A stretch of DNA of 50,832 bases from an uncultured Bacteroidales bacterium (GTDB taxonomy: Bacteria > Bacteroidota > Bacteroidia > Bacteroidales > P3), in NCBI GenBank assembly GCA_947167075.1, contig CAMVGR010000014.1:1-50832 (forward strand). Reading direction: 5' to 3'. The notes beneath the pieces were generated by a model. It was given only the letters and a program-made list of their open reading frames with translations. It had not been told where the DNA came from and did not search any database. Below, one piece after another: positions 7,175 to 15,869 of this stretch (position 1 is its first letter; the number at the start of each line of letters is the position of its first letter). The translations under genes were made by a program, and so were the position numbers.

Positions 7175-9495
7175 AAATGAAACATTCCTTTTTTATTGCC
7201 TTGACGATGGCCCTTGCATTGCCAACCATAGGCCAACAGACCTGGTGGGTATTCCTTGCCGATAAGTCGGGCACCACGTTCAACCCCTATGACTATTTCG
7301 ACTCCCGTGCACTCGACCGCTATGCTCAGTGTGGTGCCGACCTCTACGACAGCACTAACTACCCCCTCAACAGCCACTATGTCGATCAGGTGGTGGCCTT
7401 GGCCACCGAAGAGGTGGGCTCTAGCCGATGGATGAATGCAGTAGGAGTGGTAGCCACATCGGAGCAAGCCGACCGTATATCCCGATTGCCCTTTGTGCTC
7501 CAGGTGCAGCCCATCGTGGGCAATATGCAGCCGGCATCTTGCTCCGGCCAAACAGACGCTGCCGACGTCCAGTTGGTCGACACATCCCTAACTCGCTATC
7601 AAACAGTGCAGGTGCTCCGTATGCAGGGCAACCTCTTCCGCGAAAAAGGCATCGACGGCACAGGCATCCGCATTGCTGTGTTCGACGGCGGTTTCCCCAA
7701 GGTGAATACCCACGAGGCCTTCAAGCATCTGCGCGATGCAGGACGCATTATCGCCACGTGGAACTTCCCCAATCGCAAAGAGAATGTCTATGGGTGGAAT
7801 TCGCATGGCACCATGACCCTTTCCTGCATTGGTGGACGATGGAAGGGACGCGACCTAGGCCTGGCCACGGGTGCCGAGTATCTACTGGCCCGCACCGAGG
7901 TGGAGGCAGAACCCTTCAAGGAGGAAATCTGGTGGCAGCAGGCGGTGGAATGGGCCGACCGCAATGGTGCCAACATCATCTCCAGTAGCCTGGGCTACGG
8001 CAAGGATCGCTACTATACCCGCGACATGGACGGCACCTCCTATGTGGCTCGTGCCGCTAATATGGCCGCCCGAAAGGGGATGCTGGTGGTATGCAGCGCT
8101 GGCAACGAGGCCGACGACAATACATGGCAGTATATCGTTACCCCCTCCGATGCCGACAGTGCCCTCTGCATCGGAGGCATCACCCACTCGCTCACCGACT
8201 ATGAGCACATCTCTTTTGCCAGTTTCGGCCCCACTGCCGATGGAAGGCAGAAGCCCAACCTGTGTGCCATCGCCCACGTGAAGGCAGCTTCGCCACAAAA
8301 CGACACCGCCTACAACAATGTCTATGGCACCAGCTTCTCCTGCCCACTAGTGGCTGGATTCGCTGCTTGTGCATGGCAGACAAACCGCGACATGACCAAC
8401 ATGCAGCTCTTCGATGCCCTTCAGTACTCTGCCGACCTCTACCCATACTGCGACTATGCTTTCGGCTACGGTGTGCCACAAGCCAGCTATTTTGTCGGCA
8501 CACAGCAGCGTCCGTCCTATCCTGAGCCTACCTTCCGTTTTGTGCCCCAGTCCCCATCCCGCGTCAGTGTGGTCCCTCTTCGGGCCGACACCAATGTACA
8601 TATCTTCTACAAGGATATTGACGAGCAGGGTCATATCATCATGTATGGCAAACGCACAGTAGCCGTCTTCGACACAACGATGGCCCTCGACCTAGATGGT
8701 GGCCACCATGTGGTGGTTGCGATGAATGGGTATATGGCAGATTACCGTTTCGAACAGCCGACAGATGTCACGGACAAGCACAGCTGGGCCTATGTCCGCT
8801 CGGACGACCCCTCGGTCGAATTCCATGTGCTGGATGTGCTGAGCCGTGCACCATCCCAGGATATTGCTAGCGAACGACACGGCCAATGGGAGGCCTATAT
8901 CCACTTCGGACAACCCATAGCAACTGCCGACGAGCTGCCCTCTGCTTTCCTTTCTCCCGCTTGGCACTTCGGTGTCCGGTGGCAATACAGATTCAGCAAG
9001 GCCTATGGTCTAGGCTTGGGTATCGAGTATTACGACATCCACCACAACTATCGCCACAAAGATGCCCCCAACGCACTCGAGCAGCGTCTGCCAGGCACTG
9101 CATCTATTCTGACAACGGCAACGGATATTCACAAGCGCCATTTGCTTGAAAACGGCTGGGCACTCGAACTCTTCCAGCGTGTGCGTCTAGTTCCGGCTGG
9201 ACTGATGCACAAAGGGCTACACTGGGATCTGGGTGTCTATGGTGGCATTCGCGGCTTGGCTTATCGCCTGGGCTACACCATGCCCAACGACACTGATGCC
9301 AAGAAGCGTGAGCTCTCGTTTATCGACCCCACCGCCGTCGCGGGCAATAAACTATTCTATGGTGTCACAACAAGAATCACCTACGATATAGTCGGCCTAT
9401 ATGCCCGCTATCGGCTCGACGGTCTAGGTCAGCCAGTGGCTACAGGTCAGGTCGCTCTGCCACGCCTGGAGGTAGGCCTCTCGCTAAGTCTTTGA
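7171..9495 (+). CDS. S8 (subtilisin-like) serine peptidase with outer-membrane-barrel-like C-terminus
   Basis: This is a 774-residue exported protein with a signal peptide at about residues 1-22; a second ATG at 7177 would remove two residues. The catalytic triad is complete: Asp172 (AVFDGG), His212 (NSHGT) and Ser388 (YGTSFSCP), with oxyanion Asn312 (SAGNE). After the peptidase domain there is a beta-rich linker (about 425-560). The last roughly 200 residues alternate polar and hydrophobic residues in strand-length blocks (WHFGVRWQYRF, YGLGLGIEYY, WDLGVYGGIRG, IVGLYARYRLD, LEVGLSLSL), like a small outer-membrane barrel, instead of a T9SS sorting domain. It is the last gene of the gmk/mre/porZ chain and overlaps recO by 4 bp. 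A terminator follows at 9560-9589. The peptidase call is secure; the barrel is an inference from residue pattern. Confidence 0.92.
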   Translation: MKMKHSFFIALTMALALPTIGQQTWWVFLADKSGTTFNPYDYFDSRALDRYAQCGADLYDSTNYPLNSHYVDQVVALATEEVGSSRWMNAVGVVATSEQADRISRLPFVLQVQPIVGNMQPASCSGQTDAADVQLVDTSLTRYQTVQVLRMQGNLFREKGIDGTGIRIAVFDGGFPKVNTHEAFKHLRDAGRIIATWNFPNRKENVYGWNSHGTMTLSCIGGRWKGRDLGLATGAEYLLARTEVEAEPFKEEIWWQQAVEWADRNGANIISSSLGYGKDRYYTRDMDGTSYVARAANMAARKGMLVVCSAGNEADDNTWQYIVTPSDADSALCIGGITHSLTDYEHISFASFGPTADGRQKPNLCAIAHVKAASPQNDTAYNNVYGTSFSCPLVAGFAACAWQTNRDMTNMQLFDALQYSADLYPYCDYAFGYGVPQASYFVGTQQRPSYPEPTFRFVPQSPSRVSVVPLRADTNVHIFYKDIDEQGHIIMYGKRTVAVFDTTMALDLDGGHHVVVAMNGYMADYRFEQPTDVTDKHSWAYVRSDDPSVEFHVLDVLSRAPSQDIASERHGQWEAYIHFGQPIATADELPSAFLSPAWHFGVRWQYRFSKAYGLGLGIEYYDIHHNYRHKDAPNALEQRLPGTASILTTATDIHKRHLLENGWALELFQRVRLVPAGLMHKGLHWDLGVYGGIRGLAYRLGYTMPNDTDAKKRELSFIDPTAVAGNKLFYGVTTRITYDIVGLYARYRLDGLGQPVATGQVALPRLEVGLSLSL

Positions 9496-9559
9496 CGACC
9501 GTGGGCAGCATCGCTGCTAGAGGCCCCTCCTCATCTCGCCATCTTTCCAAATTCCATAC

Positions 9560-9589
9560 ACCACACTGTATTGCTACGGTGTGGTTTTT
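9560..9589 (+). terminator. Intrinsic terminator of the gmk-mreCD-porZ-recO-peptidase chain
   Basis: An 11-bp stem (ACCACACTGTA with TACGGTGTGGT, one G-U pair) and a TTGC loop are followed by a run of T. It lies 65 bp after the peptidase stop codon. Confidence 0.85.
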
Positions 9590-9818
9590 CTTTGTCATGT
9601 CTCATCGGACTAGAGATAGCCTCAAGGTGGCTCCTATAATTATGTTGTGTGCGATATAATTGCCTCTCACCATCATTTCCTGAATTCGCAAATGGTTTTC
9701 TAGTCTGCTCTATGCCAACAGGCCAAAGAAGATGGCTTATTTGCTCATAGTGTTGATTTACAGATGTGTATATTAAATATAATGCTATTACGCTAATAAT
9801 CAGCCTCTAAGACCGACC

Positions 9819-9862
9819 ATCTCTTACTCATCTCCTAGTCAACACTTACTCATCTCCTTATC
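9819..9862 (+). repeat. 11-bp tandem repeat array, second family, copy 1 (ATCTCTTACTC unit)
   Basis: There are four head-to-tail 11-bp units at 9819, 9830, 9841 and 9852: ATCTCTTACTC, ATCTCCTAGTC, AACACTTACTC and ATCTCCTTATC. An inverted match, GAGATGAATAA, follows at 9880-9890. The same unit recurs five times at 17667-17721. The sequence is unrelated to the CGGTKCATGTA family, although the period is the same. Confidence 0.75.
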
Positions 9863-10034
9863 AAAAATTACTTTATTAAGAGATGAATAATCGATGATAA
9901 ATATATGTCTTGTACGACATAAATAGATGATTGTTGCTTGTTGTCGATGCTATTTGGGGACAAAACCTCCCCTCGACGAATCGTGAAGCGACAACCTAGC
10001 GAAGCAAAAGTGTATCTATATGTAAAAAGATTTT

Positions 10035-10065
10035 TCTGTCAAATGCGAAAAAAAGTGTATTTTTG
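10035..10065 (+). promoter_or_regulatory. Bacteroides-type promoter for the choice-of-anchor L gene
   Basis: The -7 box TATTTTTG is at 10058-10065. A near-consensus -33 element, TCTG at 10035-10038, stands 19 bp upstream. The start codon is 51 bp further on. Confidence 0.65.
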
Positions 10066-10116
10066 CATCTTGGATAATTATGCAAATGCAAATAAGAGAT
10101 TGATATATAATAGTAT

Positions 10117-11847
10117 ATGATTATGAAAAAACTGGTTGGATATTTGGCTGTAGTATTGTTTCTAGTGTTGTGCGTTCCAGTGTCGGCACAAAATATCAGT
10201 GTAGAGTCGGCCTCGGGCGATTCGATAGCAAACTTCATCAACAAATACCTCACAGGACAAGGTGTTTATCTGTTCAATTTCAAGTATAACAACAAAGAGA
10301 ACACCTTCGGTACAGACCAGATAGGGACCTTCCAAAGCAATGGATACGAGGGTCTCCAGATGGATAGTGGTGTGCTGATGACTACTGGTAAAGTGAAGGT
10401 GGCTCCAGGCCCTAACAACTCCAACAGTGCTACCGATGGCCTCACATCCTATTATTCGGACAACGTGATGAACACGTATTCGACCAATAATGTCACGGCA
10501 TGCTCCACCCTCGATTTCGACTTTATCAGTATTTCGCCCTATGTGTCGGTCAACTATTGTTTTGGCTCGGAGGAGTATCCTGAATATGTGTGCAGTACGG
10601 TGAATGATGTGTTTGGCTTCATCATTACTGGCCCAGACCCCGTCACCAATGTAGAAAAGACATGGAACGCTGCCATTATCCCCTACACTGTTAGCACCAC
10701 GAAACCTAATGGCATAGCTGTGGCCATCAATTCGGTCAACAAGGGTTCGTCGTCCAATAGTGGAGGCACCGGCTGCTACTGGACCTATAGCGATTTCTAT
10801 GTAGCCAACCATACCACCAGCGACGCGCCCAACAACAAGTCGGGAGTGCAATACGATGGATATACCCAGAAGCTGTCGGCAAACGCCAAGCTGCTTCCCT
10901 GCACCAAATACCACATGCATATCTCGATATGTAATGTTGGAGACAACGCTTACGACAGTGGTGTATTCCTCGAATATGGTTCTTTCAACAGCCCTTCGGC
11001 CGATGTCAATCTGTCGCATCGCTATGCCGACACACTCGAGCGTAGCAAGTCGATCACCCTCCCCCTAACGCTGGCCGGCACCGACTACGATGTGGCACAC
11101 GTGAGCGTCAGCTTTGGCGGCACGGCCAATATCGTGCAGGACTATACCGTCACCACCGACAGCGGGGTGAACCTGAGTACGATCAACACCACATTCAACC
11201 TCGACCAAAAACCTCACTCATTAACCTTCAAGGGGACAGCAACAGCCGATCTGCACGAGCCGAAGCTGATCGAGCTGTACCTTAAGTCGTCGCTTTGCGA
11301 AGACTATCCCGAACTGAAGTCCTACGACACCATCCGCTACATCCTCGTCGAAGACGACTTGGTGCGTCTGCGCCACGACACCATTGTGGCCTACGACACC
11401 TGCCATCAGGTGGGCGTGGAGGTGGCTGTGGGGCACCCTACCGTCTTCCACTGGATGCCCGAAGATGGTATCGACTTCCCCCACCAGCAGTATTCGTCGG
11501 CCCTCATCACCGAGAGCACCCTATACAAAGTGGCAGCAGCCGACGATCGTGGGCACACAGACACCACCGAAGTGTATGTCGAGATAAGGCCTAAGGAGGG
11601 TATCGACGAAGTAGAGCAACAGAACGAACCGGTGGTGTACCCTAACCCCACAAAGGGCCCTATCCATGTGCAAGCCGACGATGTGGTGCGTGTGCAGGTG
11701 TACGACATCGACGGGGTTAAAGTATTCGAGAGCCAATACTATGATGCCCCGCAACTAGTTATCATCGACAATCTTCCAGTGGGTGTCTATGCTGTACGTA
11801 TCACCACCTCGACAGGCATACATGTGGAGAAAGCTGTGGTGCATTAA
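10117..11847 (+). CDS. Choice-of-anchor L domain protein with T9SS sorting domain
   Basis: This 576-residue exported protein has a signal peptide through about residue 25 (PVSAQ); the second Met, three codons in, is an equally good start. The choice-of-anchor L domain covers about residues 25-300 and includes VNYCFGSEEYPEY and GFIITGPDP. A T9SS type A sorting domain starts near residue 505 (VVYPNPTKGPIHV) and ends in VEKAVVH, so the protein should be exported by T9SS and fixed at or released from the surface. Its ligand is unknown. A paralog of similar length and order lies at 44248-45990. hutU starts 32 bp downstream with no terminator in between, so the two may share a transcript. Confidence 0.9.
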   Translation: MIMKKLVGYLAVVLFLVLCVPVSAQNISVESASGDSIANFINKYLTGQGVYLFNFKYNNKENTFGTDQIGTFQSNGYEGLQMDSGVLMTTGKVKVAPGPNNSNSATDGLTSYYSDNVMNTYSTNNVTACSTLDFDFISISPYVSVNYCFGSEEYPEYVCSTVNDVFGFIITGPDPVTNVEKTWNAAIIPYTVSTTKPNGIAVAINSVNKGSSSNSGGTGCYWTYSDFYVANHTTSDAPNNKSGVQYDGYTQKLSANAKLLPCTKYHMHISICNVGDNAYDSGVFLEYGSFNSPSADVNLSHRYADTLERSKSITLPLTLAGTDYDVAHVSVSFGGTANIVQDYTVTTDSGVNLSTINTTFNLDQKPHSLTFKGTATADLHEPKLIELYLKSSLCEDYPELKSYDTIRYILVEDDLVRLRHDTIVAYDTCHQVGVEVAVGHPTVFHWMPEDGIDFPHQQYSSALITESTLYKVAAADDRGHTDTTEVYVEIRPKEGIDEVEQQNEPVVYPNPTKGPIHVQADDVVRVQVYDIDGVKVFESQYYDAPQLVIIDNLPVGVYAVRITTSTGIHVEKAVVH

Positions 11848-11879
11848 ACAGAAAACAGATAATAATACAACATACCGAT

Positions 11880-13889
11880 ATGAAAGAATACACTCTAGAA
11901 CAATTCCAAAACGAGTTGCGGATGGGTATCCCCGATCCTCTACCCGAACCTCAACCCTACGACCCCTCTGTCAACCATGCTCCTAAACGCAAGGATATTC
12001 TGTCTCCAGCCGAGAAGAAACTCGCCGTGCGCAATGCTCTGCGCTATTTTCCGGCCAAATATCACAAGATGCTTGCCGAAGAGTTTGCCAACGAGTTGAA
12101 AGAATATGGGCGCATCTACATGTATCGTCTGCGCCCGACATACAAAATGTATGCCCATCCTATCGAGGACTATCCCGCCAAGTGCCGTCAAGCTGCAGCC
12201 ATCATGCTGATGATACAGAACAACCTCGACCCCGCTGTGGCACAGCACCCGCACGAGCTAATCACCTATGGTGGCAATGGCGCCGTGTTTCAAAACTGGG
12301 CCCAGTATCGCTTGGTGATGAAGTACCTCTCGGAGATGACCGACGAGCAGACCCTCGTCATGTACAGCGGCCATCCGATGGGACTCTATCCCAGCCACAA
12401 GGACGCTCCGCGTGTGGTGGTTACCAACGGCATGATGATCCCCAACTATAGCAAGCCCGACGACTGGGAGCGCTACAACGCCCTCGGCGTTACGCAGTAC
12501 GGCCAGATGACCGCCGGCAGCTATATGTATATCGGCCCGCAGGGTATCGTACACGGCACCACCATCACCGTGCTCAATGCTGCCCGCAAGCTTGGTGGTG
12601 GCACAGCAGGCAAGCTCTTCATCACCGCTGGCCTCGGCGGAATGAGCGGTGCCCAGCCCAAGGCTGGCGACATTGCCGGTGTGGTCAGCATCACCGCCGA
12701 AATCAACCCTGCCGCCACGCAGAAGCGCTTCGAGCAGGGCTGGGTGGACGAAGTCCATGCCGACCTCGACGAACTCTTCGCCGCCGTCAACAAGTCCATC
12801 GAGAAGAAGGAGGCCCGCTCCTATGCCTACCAGGGCAACGTGGTCGACCTTTGGGAATACTGCGCCGAGCGTGGCATCAAGGTGGACCTCGGTAGCGACC
12901 AGACTTCGCTGCACAACCCCTGGGCCGGTGGCTACTACCCCGTGGGTGTCAGCTTCGAGGATGCTAAGGTGATGATGGCCGAGCAGCCCGAACTCTTCAA
13001 GGAGAAGGTGCAGGAGAGCTTGCGCCGCCATGTGGCTGCTGTCAACAAGCTCACCGCCCGCGGCATGTACTTCTTCGACTATGGCAACGCCTTCCTGCTA
13101 GAGAGCTCGCGCGCCGGTGCCGACATCTGGAATGCCGATCACACCGCTTTCCGCTACCCCTCCTACGTGCAGGACATCATGGGTCCCATGTGCTTCGACT
13201 ACGGCTTCGGCCCCTTCCGCTGGGTCTGCACCAGTGGCAAGCCCGAGGACCTCGACAAGAGCGACCATATCGCTATGGAGGTGCTGGGCGAGATTGCCAA
13301 GACCGCTCCCGCCGAAATACAGCAGCAGATGCACGACAACATCCAGTGGATCCGCGGTGCCAAGGAGAACCATCTCGTCGTGGGTAGCCAGGCCCGTATC
13401 CTCTATGCCGACTGCGAGGGCCGCACCAAGATTGCCGCCCGTTTCAACGAGGCCATCCGCAAGGGTGAGATCAGCGCTCCCATCGTCCTCGGTCGCGACC
13501 ACCACGATGTCAGCGGCACCGACAGTCCCTTCCGCGAGACCAGCAACATCTACGACGGCAGCAACCGCACCGCTGATATGGCCATCCAGAATGTCATCGG
13601 CGACAGCTTCCGCGGTGCCACGTGGGTCTCGATTCACAACGGCGGCGGCGTAGGCTGGGGCGAGGTCATCAACGGTGGCTTCGGTATGGTGCTCGACGGC
13701 AGCCCCGAGGCCGACCGTCGCCTGCATATGATGCTCCACTGGGATGTCAACAACGGCATCAGCCGCCGCTCCTGGGCCCGCAACGAGGGTGCCATGTTCG
13801 CCATCAAACGTGCCATGGCTATCTGCCCCGACCTCAAGGTCACCCTCCCCAACCTCGTCGACGACGCGGTGCTGGAAGGCCTGTTCTAA
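11880..13889 (+). CDS. hutU: Urocanate hydratase (urocanase)
   Basis: This 669-residue cytoplasmic protein is the size of long urocanases. The enzyme adds water to urocanate to give imidazolone propionate, step two of histidine breakdown, using tightly bound NAD+ as an electrophile. Visible family signatures include ITYGGNGAVFQNWAQ, YSGHPMGLYPS, the glycine-rich NAD-binding segment TAGLGGMSGAQPKA, GSDQTSLHNP, and the cysteine-containing MGPMCFDYGFGPFRWV region. It has a strong C-ending codon bias, probably high expression, which also leaves long meaningless open frames on the other strand. No hutH, hutI, hutG or ftcD is in the window. Transcription ends at the hairpin at 13941-13973. Confidence 0.97.
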   Translation: MKEYTLEQFQNELRMGIPDPLPEPQPYDPSVNHAPKRKDILSPAEKKLAVRNALRYFPAKYHKMLAEEFANELKEYGRIYMYRLRPTYKMYAHPIEDYPAKCRQAAAIMLMIQNNLDPAVAQHPHELITYGGNGAVFQNWAQYRLVMKYLSEMTDEQTLVMYSGHPMGLYPSHKDAPRVVVTNGMMIPNYSKPDDWERYNALGVTQYGQMTAGSYMYIGPQGIVHGTTITVLNAARKLGGGTAGKLFITAGLGGMSGAQPKAGDIAGVVSITAEINPAATQKRFEQGWVDEVHADLDELFAAVNKSIEKKEARSYAYQGNVVDLWEYCAERGIKVDLGSDQTSLHNPWAGGYYPVGVSFEDAKVMMAEQPELFKEKVQESLRRHVAAVNKLTARGMYFFDYGNAFLLESSRAGADIWNADHTAFRYPSYVQDIMGPMCFDYGFGPFRWVCTSGKPEDLDKSDHIAMEVLGEIAKTAPAEIQQQMHDNIQWIRGAKENHLVVGSQARILYADCEGRTKIAARFNEAIRKGEISAPIVLGRDHHDVSGTDSPFRETSNIYDGSNRTADMAIQNVIGDSFRGATWVSIHNGGGVGWGEVINGGFGMVLDGSPEADRRLHMMLHWDVNNGISRRSWARNEGAMFAIKRAMAICPDLKVTLPNLVDDAVLEGLF

Positions 13890-13940
13890 AAATATAAGAG
13901 CCATAGGGCTTATAAGTCCTATAGGTACTTCAGCAAACAA

Positions 13941-13973
13941 AAAGAAGCGAGGCCGCACGGCCTCGCTTCTTTT
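13941..13973. terminator. Strong bidirectional intrinsic terminator
   Basis: A perfect 11-bp stem (GAAGCGAGGCC with GGCCTCGCTTC, loop GCAC), extended by A-T pairs, has a T run on each side. It ends hutU on the plus strand and the small unit at 14188-13994 on the minus strand. An imperfect palindrome centred on CTTATAAG lies just before it at 13901-13924. Confidence 0.9.
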
Positions 13974-13993
13974 GTTGTGGTGGGGGAGGTTCT

Positions 13994-14188
13994 TTATTCG
14001 GAAGGCGTCAGGGTCAGGGAGTGCTCGCCTTTCACGACATGGAACCCATAGTGGTCACTACCACTTGTCATTCCAACAAGGGTACTATGAGAAACCGCAG
14101 TAGATCCAAAATTGAGAGTGCCAGCTATCGGGTAATAAGAATAATTATCCCAATTCCCGCCGTTCTTGTTTGTTCTGTGTTCATTCAT
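13994..14188 (-). CDS. Small hypothetical protein (64 residues)
   Basis: The ATG at 14188 is the first AUG of a transcript predicted from the strong promoter at 14403-14433, and the stop at 13994 is followed 21 bp later by the terminator at 13941-13973. That arrangement makes it a likely real gene despite its size. The protein begins MNEHRTNKNGG and ends SLTLTPSE. It has no signal peptide, membrane helix or cysteine and is rich in Gly, Ser, Thr, Tyr and His, suggesting a small beta-rich fold or a fragment of a larger surface protein. I do not recognise the family. The leader between promoter and start is about 205 nt and carries a run of nine C (14327-14335). It could instead be the remnant of a decayed gene. 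Confidence 0.45.
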   Translation of the reverse strand: MNEHRTNKNGGNWDNYSYYPIAGTLNFGSTAVSHSTLVGMTSGSDHYGFHVVKGEHSLTLTPSE

Positions 14189-14402
14189 AGTTGTTGTTAT
14201 TAATGATTTAAGGGATTAGATGCGATAAAGGCCACCCCGCCTCGTCGTGCAAAGCAGGTAAAGAAATGTGTGAAAATAAGAAAATAGACAGGTCTCCCGA
14301 CTAGAGGATTAGAGATTTGTCGGGTTGGGGGGGGGAAATCAGTATGTTATGTGTGTTGCAACTCTTCTGTCGTCAAACTAATGACAGTGTCTTTTCAATT
14401 TA
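14189..14402 (-). other. Long untranslated leader with C9 tract
   Basis: This is the region between the promoter and the first AUG of the small unit. It contains no ATG on the minus strand, a homopolymer of nine C (plus-strand G at 14327-14335), and a CCCGAC/GTCGGG inverted repeat just beside it. Its length, the lack of upstream AUGs and the tract suggest a regulatory leader or non-coding RNA, but no known riboswitch was recognised. Confidence 0.35.
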
Positions 14403-14433
14403 CAAAGTTACGAAGAATAATTGAATTTGCAAA
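14403..14433 (-). promoter_or_regulatory. Consensus Bacteroides promoter for the small minus-strand unit
   Basis: The minus strand shows TTTG (14430-14433), exactly 19 bp, then TAACTTTG (14403-14410), a full match to the Bacteroides -33/-7 pattern. Transcription would start near 14395 and run toward the 64-codon ORF. Confidence 0.75.
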
Positions 14434-14521
14434 TTTTTTTGTTAGAGCGCCCCCTAAATTCTAAAATCAAGTGCAGCACAAGGTAGAAAAATAAAGAGCT
14501 CCAGGAATATGGCGCATGCAA

Positions 14522-14560
14522 AGATAAAACAAAGGGCCAACACATTCGGTGCTAGCCCCT
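14522..14560 (-). terminator. Intrinsic terminator of the queCDEF-kinase operon
   Basis: On the minus strand a stem of about 12 bp with G-U pairs (AGGGGCTAGCAC with GTGTTGGCCCTT, loop CGAAT) is followed by TTGTTTTATC. It lies 33 bp after the kinase stop codon. Confidence 0.75.
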
Positions 14561-14592
14561 GATTATTGTATACTTGTGGATAGGCGGTTTGC

Positions 14593-15405
14593 CTACAATA
14601 GGTCCAGACATTTCTCTATCGGTATGCCCAGGCATAGGTCTTGCTGGTCGAGATTGCGTTCGATGAGCCGGCTCACGACTGTCATGGCTTGGTGGGTGCT
14701 TTGCTGCAACGAGGAGCCGTTCATGAGCTTCCCTATCAGCACGGCAGAAAATATATCGCCCGTGCCATGAAAGGCTTTCGGTATTTCTGTGTAGTCGATC
14801 CGAAAGTATTGTGGACTGTCGCCGTGCCGCCCCACTACGCAAGTGTGTCCATCGACCCTCGCACTGGTGATAAGGGCTGCCCGTGCACCAAGGCTACATA
14901 TAGCATCGAGCATCTGACATGCCTCCTTCCAGTCAAGCCCGTTGTTGGGGAAGGGCGTATTGGTGAGGTAGCATGCCTCGGTGAGGTTGGGAATGGTCAG
15001 ATCGGCCACACTCACCATATCCCGCATCAAATCCACCTGTCGTTGGCCCATACCGTTGTATAGTCGGCCTCCGTCGCCCATGATAGGATCTACGCATATC
15101 ATTGTTCCGTTGTCGCGTAGCTTGTGACAATAGGCGTTCACCAGTTTTGCTTGCTCTTCGCTGAACATCAGCCCCGTACAGACCATATCGAATCGGAAGC
15201 CCAGCTTCTCCCATACGGGTAGTGTGCCTTGCATGTAGTCGGTAGTTTCCATCACGTTGAAGTGGCCATAGTCGAGGGTGTTGCTTACCAAGGCAGTGGG
15301 TAGGTTGAACACTGCGTGGCCTTGATGAGTCAGGATGGGAAGCATGGCCACCATTCCTACATGGCTGTATCCCACCACATCGTTGATGAGGAGTATTTGC
15401 TTCAT
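14593..15405 (-). CDS. Pyridoxal/pyridoxamine kinase (PfkB/ribokinase superfamily)
   Basis: This 270-residue protein starts [17 protein letters not shown], typical of pyridoxal kinases of the PdxK/PdxY type. It has the substrate region with [11 protein letters not shown] and the C-terminal signature [10 protein letters not shown], whose Asp is the catalytic base and whose Gly residues form the anion hole. It would phosphorylate B6 vitamers with ATP to salvage pyridoxal phosphate in the cytoplasm. It is the last gene of the queuosine operon and overlaps queF by 4 bp. The link between B6 salvage and queuosine synthesis is not obvious; it may only reflect shared expression. Family assignment is firm; the preferred vitamer is not determined. 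Confidence 0.92.
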   Translation of the reverse strand: MKQILLINDVVGYSHVGMVAMLPILTHQGHAVFNLPTALVSNTLDYGHFNVMETTDYMQGTLPVWEKLGFRFDMVCTGLMFSEEQAKLVNAYCHKLRDNGTMICVDPIMGDGGRLYNGMGQRQVDLMRDMVSVADLTIPNLTEACYLTNTPFPNNGLDWKEACQMLDAICSLGARAALITSARVDGHTCVVGRHGDSPQYFRIDYTEIPKAFHGTGDIFSAVLIGKLMNGSSLQQSTHQAMTVVSRLIERNLDQQDLCLGIPIEKCLDLL

Positions 15406-15866
15406 TGCCCTGATTTATAGTTGCGCAGCCGTTCGTCGGCCAGCTGCTCGTAGCGTGTGCCGGGGCGACCATAGTTGGCATAGGGATGAATGCTGATACC
15501 CCCACGTGGGACAAAGAGGCCCAGCACCTCGATGTAGCGTGGCTCCATCAGCTTTACTAGGTCGTCGAGGATGGTATTGACACAGTCTTCGTGGAAGTCG
15601 CCATGGTTGCGAAAGGAGAAAAGATATAGTTTAAGACTCTTGCTCTCGACCATGCGCTGGTCGGGTATGTACATGATCCGTAGCTCTGCAAAGTCCGGTT
15701 GTCCTGTAATGGGGCACAGGGTAGTGAATTCAGGACAATTGAGCTGCACCCAATAGTCGCGTTCGGGGTGACGGTTCTCGAACGATTCGAGTATCTCCGG
15801 ACTATAGTTGTCGGGTATGAGGCTTGTATGCCCTAAGGCGCGAAGGTTGTCTTGATTGCGATTCAT
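15402..15866 (-). CDS. queF: NADPH-dependent 7-cyano-7-deazaguanine reductase QueF
   Basis: This 154-residue protein belongs to the short, unimodular QueF class. It reduces the nitrile of preQ0 to the amine of preQ1. The catalytic Cys is in [14 protein letters not shown], the Asp in the same loop is the proton donor, and the NADPH/QueF signature [20 protein letters not shown] is intact. It overlaps the kinase gene downstream by 4 bp and follows queE by 3 bp. Together with queC, queD and queE it covers every step from dihydroneopterin triphosphate to preQ1. Confidence 0.97.
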   Translation of the reverse strand: MNRNQDNLRALGHTSLIPDNYSPEILESFENRHPERDYWVQLNCPEFTTLCPITGQPDFAELRIMYIPDQRMVESKSLKLYLFSFRNHGDFHEDCVNTILDDLVKLMEPRYIEVLGLFVPRGGISIHPYANYGRPGTRYEQLADERLRNYKSGQ

Positions 15867-15869
15867 GGA

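Larger units (their letters stand above)
9496..10116. other. Intergenic region with terminator, 11-bp repeat array and promoter
   Basis: The 621-bp spacer holds the terminator at 9560-9589, the repeat array at 9819-9862 and the promoter at 10035-10065. It is AT-rich. A 60-codon open frame at 9938-10120 runs through the promoter and is not credible. Between 9600 and 9810 I see nothing recognisable. Confidence 0.6.

Noticed and set aside
9938..10120. A 60-codon plus-strand frame before the choice-of-anchor L gene
   Set aside because: It runs through the promoter and into the start of the next gene and has no protein-like features.
12258..13958. Long minus-strand frames of 257 and 286 codons across hutU
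   Set aside because: They are codon-bias shadows of urocanate hydratase; the sense protein carries all family signatures.
14519..14526. A minus-strand TATCTTTG promoter box just after the kinase terminator
   Set aside because: The -33 position falls inside the terminator stem and lacks TTTG, and no ORF follows before the much better promoter at 14403-14433.
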